Positions 24,874 through 29,513 of a stretch of 29,513 nt of DNA are shown here, one piece after another. Position 1 is the first letter of the stretch. The number at the start of each line of letters is the position of its first letter. Where the stretch lies: the NCBI GenBank assembly GCA_964544635.1, contig CAZJCK010000044.1, forward strand, positions 1 to 29,513, read 5' to 3'. The notes under the pieces were generated by a model. That model did no database searches. It was not told the DNA's origin and was given only the letters and a program-made list of their open reading frames with translations. The translations under genes were made by a program, and so were the position numbers. The DNA is from CAZJCK01 sp964544635 (GTDB lineage: Bacteria > Zixibacteria > MSB-5A5 > GN15 > FEB-12).

Positions 24874-25347
24874 ATGCCGGACAAAACACTTCGTAACCAC
24901 CTGGTCGACATGTTGACAAAAGAGAACGCTCACCTGGTATTCGAGGATGCCGTTAACGACTTTCCGGAAGAGCATTACGGTACCCGTATCGACGGCCAGC
25001 CCCATACCGCCTGGCAGCAGCTGGAGCACCTGCGCATCGCGCAGTGGGATATCCTCGAGTTCAGCCGCAACCCGAAGCACAAATCGCCATCCTGGCCCGA
25101 GGGGTACTGGCCGGACGCGGATGGCCCGGATGATGCCAATGCCTGGTCACACAGCGTGTCGAACTTTCAAGCCGACCTCCAGCAGTTCTGCGATTTAGTC
25201 CGTGACGACGACAATGATTTGTACGAACCGTTTGCGCACGGCGATGGTCAAACGCTGTTGCGTGAGGCGCTGGTGCTGGCCAAACACAACTCGTATCACA
25301 TCGGCCAGCTGGTGCTGTTGAAGAAGTTGCTGGCCGGGCGTTCATAG
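24874..25347 (+). CDS. DinB superfamily protein
   Basis: 157 residues from the ATG at 24874, with a GAGGGA ribosome-binding site 4 nt upstream. It is a four-helix DinB/YfiT-like domain. The first metal-ligand helix is HTAWQQLEHLRIAQWDIL and the last HNSYHIGQLVLLKKLL, giving the usual His triad. The TLLREALVLAKHNSYHIGQL ending is very typical. Members include thiol-dependent transferases and DNA-damage-induced proteins; no specific role can be given. The stop is 2 nt from the permease remnant on the other strand. Confidence 0.88.
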   Translation: MPDKTLRNHLVDMLTKENAHLVFEDAVNDFPEEHYGTRIDGQPHTAWQQLEHLRIAQWDILEFSRNPKHKSPSWPEGYWPDADGPDDANAWSHSVSNFQADLQQFCDLVRDDDNDLYEPFAHGDGQTLLREALVLAKHNSYHIGQLVLLKKLLAGRS

Positions 25348-25349
25348 GA

Positions 25350-25612
25350 TCATCGGGCGAGCCGTCGCGCGAGCCGGTGCCAGATCAAACCGACACCGAT
25401 CAGCGCCAGGCCGACCAGCCAGATGCGTCATTCCACCCAGAAGGCCAGGAATAGACACCCGACCAGTCCACCCCGGGCAAAGCCGCGCAGATAGAGCCGC
25501 TGCTGGCAAAAATACCGGTGCCAATGATCGAGCCGAGACCCATCATCGTGGCGCCGGGTATACCGAGCTCACGCCTGAGTTCTTCTGCAACTGGTCCTTG
25601 CTGCCAGGTCAC
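25350..25612 (-). pseudogene. APC-type amino acid permease remnant with internal deletion
   Basis: On the minus strand, a GTG at 25612 starts a peptide containing ELRRELGIPGATMMGLGSII and GTGIF, the first-helix signature of APC-superfamily amino acid permeases. After about 40 codons the frame loses sense. From about 25510 a different frame reads RLYLRGFARGGLVGCLFLAFWVE, an in-frame stop, then RIWLVGLALIGVGLIWHRLARR, which looks like the last two helices of such a permease and ends at 25350. The roughly 350 residues between are missing, so this is a scar left by an internal deletion plus later mutations, not a functional transporter. Confidence 0.65.
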
Positions 25613-25631
25613 ATCTACTCCCCTGAGTTGA

Positions 25632-27179
25632 CTACAAGGTGTCCAACTTGCGACGGTAGGAGCGGGCTTGTTTTAAGATAGCGTCGCGCTCCGACTTCTT
25701 CATCTTATCCCACGCCCGATACATCATGCCGATCCGTCGATTGCCGCCGAGCTGCTTGCGGTGGCGTTCATAAAAATCCCAGTGAAGCGAATTGAACGGA
25801 CAGGCATTGTCGCCATGACGCTTGTTGTGATCATACGCACAGTTCTTACAGTAGTCACTCATCTTGTTGATGTAGTTGGCAGTTGAGACATACGGTTTCG
25901 ATGCCGTAATACCGCCGTCGGCAAACTGACTCATCCCCCGTGTATTGACGATTTCCACCCATTCGATGGCGTCGATATACACGCCAAGGTACCAGGCATC
26001 GATTTCATCCGGAGCAACGCCGGCAATCAGCGCGAAGTTTCCGGTAATCATCAGTCGCTGGATATGGTGAGCATAGGCATGGTCGAGCGACGCGTTGAGA
26101 GCATGATGCATGCAGTTCATCTTCGTCGCACCGGTCCAGTAATACTCCGGCAGGGTCGCCTTGTGGCGGAAGAAGTTCTTCGACGCAAAGTCCGGCATGT
26201 GCGCCCAGTAGATGCCACGGACATACTCACGCCAGCCGAGAACCTGGCGGACAAACCCCTCGATCTGTGCCGGCTTGATCTCCTCCTGTCGTCGCCTCCA
26301 GGTATCGATGGCGCGTTTGATCACGTACACCGGGCGCAAAAGCTTGACATTGAGGGCGAAAGACAGGCGCGAGTGAAACAGCGACCAGCCCCCGGCAGTC
26401 ATGGCGTCCTGATAGGTCCCGAAGTATTCAAGACAGTTATCGAGGAAGAACGCAAGCGCTTCTTCCGCCTGATCACGAGTAATCGGCCAGATCAAGTGCT
26501 GCCGGTCGATGCGACCGAAAGAGGCAACACCTTCTTTCTCGATCATGCGGTGGATATCGCTGACGTCGTTATCGAACAGTTTCGGATCGGGCAGCGGCAC
26601 AGCTTTATCGTACTTCTTTCGATTGAACTCGTCGAAGTTCCAGCGATCGCCGATCGGCTTGTCGCCATCCATGAGGATGGCGTGCTTCTTGCGAAGGTGG
26701 CGATAGAAATTCTCCAGGCGATATTCCTTCTTACCCTCGAAGAATTCAGCTACCTCATTTCGAGTCGTTATGAAGTGTTCGGAATCGACTGCCTCGGTGT
26801 CGCAACTCAGATCATCGCACATTCTCTTCAGTTGCTGGTCCAGGCGGTATTCGTCAGGCAACTGATATTCGAACCGTTGCACCTTATGTTTCCCGACCAG
26901 CATCGCGATGTTCTCATCGAGTGACTGCTTGTTCCGCTTGTCATCAAGGGCAAGATAGAATACGTCGTGGTTGTCGGCCTCCAGCCTGGCGGCAAATGAT
27001 CGCATGGCAGCGAAAAAAGCGCAGACCTTCTGGATGTGGTGCTTGACGTAGTCGGTCTCCTGCCGCATTTCCATCATGACATACAGGATCGAGTCATTCG
27101 TTTGCCGAAACCAGGAATGCTCGATATCGAGCTGGTCGCCGAGGATGAGGCGAAGGGTATGGTATTGTTTCGCGGACAT
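25632..27179 (-). CDS. FeS-containing cryptochrome/photolyase (PhrB-like (6-4) photolyase family)
   Basis: 515 residues. The N-terminal Rossmann domain begins LRLILGDQLDIEHSWF. The C-terminal helical domain binds FAD; WREYVRGIYW and the helix with HHIQRLMITGNFALIAG are family marks. Four cysteines at 356 (MNCMHH), 444 and 447 (YCKNC) and 460 (NACPFN) reproduce exactly the 88-3-13 spacing of the [4Fe-4S] ligands in Agrobacterium PhrB. That protein repairs (6-4) photoproducts with blue light, so light-driven DNA repair is the likely role. The gene stands alone with the ATG at 27179. Confidence 0.92.
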   Translation of the reverse strand: MSAKQYHTLRLILGDQLDIEHSWFRQTNDSILYVMMEMRQETDYVKHHIQKVCAFFAAMRSFAARLEADNHDVFYLALDDKRNKQSLDENIAMLVGKHKVQRFEYQLPDEYRLDQQLKRMCDDLSCDTEAVDSEHFITTRNEVAEFFEGKKEYRLENFYRHLRKKHAILMDGDKPIGDRWNFDEFNRKKYDKAVPLPDPKLFDNDVSDIHRMIEKEGVASFGRIDRQHLIWPITRDQAEEALAFFLDNCLEYFGTYQDAMTAGGWSLFHSRLSFALNVKLLRPVYVIKRAIDTWRRRQEEIKPAQIEGFVRQVLGWREYVRGIYWAHMPDFASKNFFRHKATLPEYYWTGATKMNCMHHALNASLDHAYAHHIQRLMITGNFALIAGVAPDEIDAWYLGVYIDAIEWVEIVNTRGMSQFADGGITASKPYVSTANYINKMSDYCKNCAYDHNKRHGDNACPFNSLHWDFYERHRKQLGGNRRIGMMYRAWDKMKKSERDAILKQARSYRRKLDTL

Positions 27180-27397
27180 CAGTTCCTGTGACCGTAATGC
27201 TTATGGATATTTCCCTCAATAAACCGGCCGCCGCGGGAAATGTTTCACCAGCAGCTGCCATTGCACGACGCACCAGATGGCCACGGCCGGCAGCAGTAAG
27301 ATCAGGTCAACGACGCGGAGTGTCCATAGTTTTCAACGCGGCGATGCCGGATCGGGGCGCGGGCACCGGCAATCCCCGCTGAGAAATTCGTGGCTGT

Positions 27398-28033
27398 TCA
27401 GGCCGATTGCAGGATGGTACGCGCCGCTTCGATCTCCTCCGGATAGACCGAATGGGGCCGCCCCGGGAAGAACTCGATTGTCACGGCCGCATTGAGTTTC
27501 TCGTACAGCTCGGCGGTCCGGCGTACCCGTTCGGCCGGAATGTGCGGGTCGACATCGCTGCAACCAAGGTAGACCGGTGACTGCTTAAGGTCGCCCTCGT
27601 AGCGCGCGGCATCGACCTCGGCGCCAATCAAGCCGCCGCTGAACCCGAGCACCGCCGCCCAGCGACGAGCCGACAGCGCGGCATATTCCAGTGAAAGACA
27701 AGCGCCCTGCGAGAAGCCGGCGAGGACGATGTGCTGGTGATCGAAACCGTTTTCCACCAGCTCACTGACGATAGCGTCAATCGTTCGCAGCGCATTCGTC
27801 AGATGCGGTTCGTTGACCTCGATCGGCGCCAAAAACGAGTGTGGGTACCAGGTATTGCCGGGCGCGTCGGGTGCTACATAGGCGATACCGGAAACACCAA
27901 GTTCCGGCGCGAGGCTTATAATATCGGCGGCATCGGCGCCACGACCGTGCAAGAGGATAGCCGCCAAACGTGCCTCCTTCAGCGGCGGACCGTAATGCTC
28001 GACCGGGGTGCGCTGGAGAACACTCATGCTCAC
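27398..28033 (-). CDS. MhqD-like alpha/beta hydrolase (phospholipase/carboxylesterase family)
   Basis: 211 residues. AAILLHGRGADAADI is the oxyanion-hole region. GFSQGACLSLEYA contains the nucleophile (Ser108 counted from the GTG at 28033), GCSDVDPHIPAERV the catalytic Asp, and GRPHSVYPEEI the catalytic His. It belongs to the dienelactone-hydrolase-like carboxylesterase family that includes Bacillus MhqD. The GTG at 28033 overlaps the stop of the dioxygenase gene by 4 nt; an ATG at 28027 is equally plausible. The partner suggests hydrolysis of a ring-cleavage product of quinones. Confidence 0.85.
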   Translation of the reverse strand: MSMSVLQRTPVEHYGPPLKEARLAAILLHGRGADAADIISLAPELGVSGIAYVAPDAPGNTWYPHSFLAPIEVNEPHLTNALRTIDAIVSELVENGFDHQHIVLAGFSQGACLSLEYAALSARRWAAVLGFSGGLIGAEVDAARYEGDLKQSPVYLGCSDVDPHIPAERVRRTAELYEKLNAAVTIEFFPGRPHSVYPEEIEAARTILQSA

Positions 28034-28998
28034 TGCTTTCGCACTTCTTCCTGGTTAATGCTGACGGGCGGCAGCGATGCCTCAATCTCGGCCCGCTGTT
28101 CTTCGAACCATGGCGGCAGTTGGAGCGCCTCACCGAGCGATGCGACCGGCTCGTCAACCAGAAAACCCGGACCGTTGGTAGCAATTTCGTTGAAAGCACC
28201 ACCCGGCTCGTTCATGTATATCGACTTGAAGTATTGTCGATCCTTCACAACAGTCACGCCGACACCGCCCCGGTTCAACCGGTCGATAAACGACGCCTGC
28301 GATTCGTCATTCTCTGTCGCCCAGGCGATGTGGTGTATCGTGCCGACACCGAGTAGTCCGGCCCGGCCGTTGGGCACCGACAATACGTCGACCGTCTTCA
28401 ACGGACCGCCGCCGTTGACGCCGAGACGATGCCGGTTGCCTTCCGAGCTCTCTTTCTGGAAACCCAGCTGTTCGGTCAGGAACCGGATCGTACCGCGTTC
28501 TTCGGCAACCGTGATAGTCCCCGAATGCATGCCCCGGATGGCGTGTCGTTCGTCAATGCCGCCCCCCGACCAGGCCGGAGGGGTAGCGTCAACCGGCGGT
28601 CCGGCAACCAGCTCCAGCGGGATGCCGTCGTAATCGTCAAACGCGATCACGTCGTCACCGAAGCGCGATTCGGTGCGGTTTATGTCTATGTCGTGCTTCG
28701 TTAGCCGGTTTGTCCAGAACTCAAGTGCGTCTGCCGGCACAAGCAGACTGACGGCCGTCACCTGGCCGTTCCCGACCCGCCCTGTCAGGCTGTTGGCGCC
28801 CAATGGAAAGAAAGTCAGCAGCGTACCCGGGTCGCCCTTTTCATTGCCAAAATAGAAATGGTAGGTACCAGGACTTTCATAGTTCACCGTCTTCTTGGTC
28901 AAACGTAACCCCAGCACGTTGACGTAGAAGTCCACTGTTACCTGTGGGTCGCCGGACATAGCGGTGACATGATGTATACCAAGTACGTGCTGTGACAT
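28030..28998 (-). CDS. MhqO-like ring-cleaving dioxygenase (VOC/glyoxalase family)
   Basis: 322 residues from the ATG at 28998, which has AAGGAG 5 nt upstream; an in-frame GTG at 29004 lies inside that site. Two VOC modules are visible: GIHHVTAMSGDPQVTVDFYVN at the N terminus and GTIHHIAWATENDE in the second half. GGAFNEIAT carries the third metal ligand (Glu). This is the architecture of hydroquinone ring-cleaving dioxygenases such as MhqO and PcpA, which use Fe2+ and O2. With the overlapping MhqD-like gene it forms a two-gene quinone-detoxification operon, an inference from B. subtilis Mhq genes. Confidence 0.88.
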   Translation of the reverse strand: MSQHVLGIHHVTAMSGDPQVTVDFYVNVLGLRLTKKTVNYESPGTYHFYFGNEKGDPGTLLTFFPLGANSLTGRVGNGQVTAVSLLVPADALEFWTNRLTKHDIDINRTESRFGDDVIAFDDYDGIPLELVAGPPVDATPPAWSGGGIDERHAIRGMHSGTITVAEERGTIRFLTEQLGFQKESSEGNRHRLGVNGGGPLKTVDVLSVPNGRAGLLGVGTIHHIAWATENDESQASFIDRLNRGGVGVTVVKDRQYFKSIYMNEPGGAFNEIATNGPGFLVDEPVASLGEALQLPPWFEEQRAEIEASLPPVSINQEEVRKQ

Positions 28999-29053
28999 AT
29001 CCACTCCTTGCCGACTCTACGGTTGCGATGCAATTACCGCAGTAACAGGGTCG

Positions 29054-29117
29054 ACGGCAGAAAAGTTTCCGTCGGTCCCGAAAGCCGGAACCGACGCCGT
29101 AAGACAGCGTTTTTTCT
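29054..29117 (+). other. Structured leader candidate with T-run
   Basis: GTCGGT-C-CCG (29071-29080) pairs with CGG-A-ACCGAC (29086-29095) around a 5-nt loop, with one C/A mismatch. An outer stem ACGGC (29054-29058) with GCCGT (29096-29100) encloses it. A run of T residues follows at 29110-29115. An alternative stem, GACGG (29053-29057) with CCGTC (29069-29073), would exclude the main hairpin. This looks like a structured RNA or switch-type terminator between mhqO and the lipoprotein; no known riboswitch class is recognised. Confidence 0.35.
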
Positions 29118-29151
29118 TTTACAGCCACGGGGAAAGGCTCTATGTTGCGGT

Positions 29152-29166
29152 CGTAGCGAAGCTACG
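29152..29166 (+). repeat. Perfect 6-bp hairpin with GAA triloop
   Basis: CGTAGC (29152-29157), GAA, GCTACG (29161-29166) forms a perfect inverted repeat in the 279-nt gap (28999-29277) upstream of the broken lipoprotein. It may be part of that gene's leader or a dispersed repeat; only one copy was noticed in this window. Confidence 0.35.
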
Positions 29167-29277
29167 AAGGTCTTACCTGTTATTGAGAAACCAAAACTAC
29201 TCTACTGACTCGCTTCACTGATGAATTCGATTGTGAGCGGTGCATTCTTTTATCGCTCAAGGGAGGAAACCTGACTC

Positions 29278-29513
29278 ATGCGTAACAAGCTGTTTGTAAC
29301 CGCATTGGTGCTGGTCGCGGCCGTCCTGGTTGCAGGCTGCAGCACCGACAGCCCAATGGACGGAGTTCAACAGCCGCGAAAATGTCGATAATCGACCGAT
29401 GCTGCTGGTTTTCTTTACGGTAGACGATACGTCGGGGCTCGACACTGTCATGGCCTATGCCGATGCCTTTGTCGATTCTGCTCATGCCGACAGTACGTTT
29501 GGCGATGACGACG
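29278..29513 (+). pseudogene. Frameshifted lipoprotein gene, cut by window end
   Basis: A strong GGGAGGA ribosome-binding site precedes the ATG at 29278. The frame encodes a classic lipoprotein signal, MRNKLFVTALVLVAAVLVAGC with Cys21, then stops after 37 codons at TAA 29389-29391. Shifting frame within the CCC run at 29352-29354 (removal of one C) joins the signal to an open frame that reads QWTEFNSRENVDNRPMLLVF and continues without a stop to the window end. The second part is acidic and unrecognised. Either a real one-base frameshift inactivated the gene or one C is a sequencing error. Confidence 0.55.

Noticed and set aside
27216..27330. Short minus-strand hydrophobic frame (DLILLLPAVAIWCVV) in the 218-nt gap between photolyase and MhqD-like genes
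   Set aside because: No ATG, GTG or TTG start with a ribosome-binding site and only about 37 codons; perhaps a decayed membrane-protein end, but not supportable.
1..29513. CRISPR arrays, rRNA, tRNA, prophage or complete insertion sequences
   Set aside because: No regularly spaced repeats, conserved rRNA/tRNA sequence, phage genes or paired terminal repeats were seen on either strand.

Overview
The window (about 58-60% G+C by eye) reads as chromosomal DNA of a Gram-negative-type bacterium with short intergenic gaps and many 4-10 nt gene overlaps. Lipobox signal peptides, a C5-type haem pathway, an FeS-type photolyase and DUF1572/DinB proteins are compatible with an uncultured FCB-group or similar lineage (for example Zixibacteria-like). 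That placement is inference: no rRNA or marker gene is present.

Layout. 1-2865: edge fragment of an IS3-family transposase, a flavodoxin-fold oxidoreductase, a lipoprotein methionine sulfoxide reductase (MsrA), a truncated DinB-family remnant and a CPBP membrane protease. 2984-8971: a MarR-controlled operon. It begins with a promoter covered by an inverted repeat and a terminator-like hairpin in the leader, followed by marR, a signal-anchored Fn3 membrane protein, a sodium:solute symporter, a 41-residue single-helix protein, an aspartate-carbamoyltransferase-like enzyme and an AsnB-type glutamine amidotransferase. All junctions are tight or overlapping. 9003-10219: a terminator shared with a convergent aspartate-type aminotransferase. 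10220-10691: a 472-nt divergent regulatory region with a Rex/CRP-like palindrome. 10692-20590: a nine-gene haem operon, hemA-C-D-B-L-E-N-H-G, covering every step from glutamyl-tRNA to protohaem. 20676-25347: a Bax-inhibitor-1/YccA protein, a PIG-L deacetylase, a PLP decarboxylase, a DUF5996 protein and an intact DinB-family protein. 25350-25612: an amino-acid permease scar with its middle missing. 25632-28998: an FeS (6-4)-type photolyase and an MhqD/MhqO-like pair. 29005-29513: a structured intergenic stretch and a frameshifted lipoprotein cut by the window end.

The most interesting unit is the MarR operon. The carbamoyltransferase keeps the carbamoyl-phosphate site but has lost the two residues (Arg229 and Gln231 in E. 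coli ATCase) that hold the aspartate side-chain carboxylate. It is followed directly by an amidating AsnB-type enzyme and preceded by a solute symporter. I propose that the operon makes and/or takes up a small N-carbamoylated, amidated amino acid. The closest known compound is the compatible solute N-alpha-carbamoyl-L-glutamine 1-amide, known from Ectothiorhodospira. This is a hypothesis built on gene content and active-site residues, not a demonstrated pathway.
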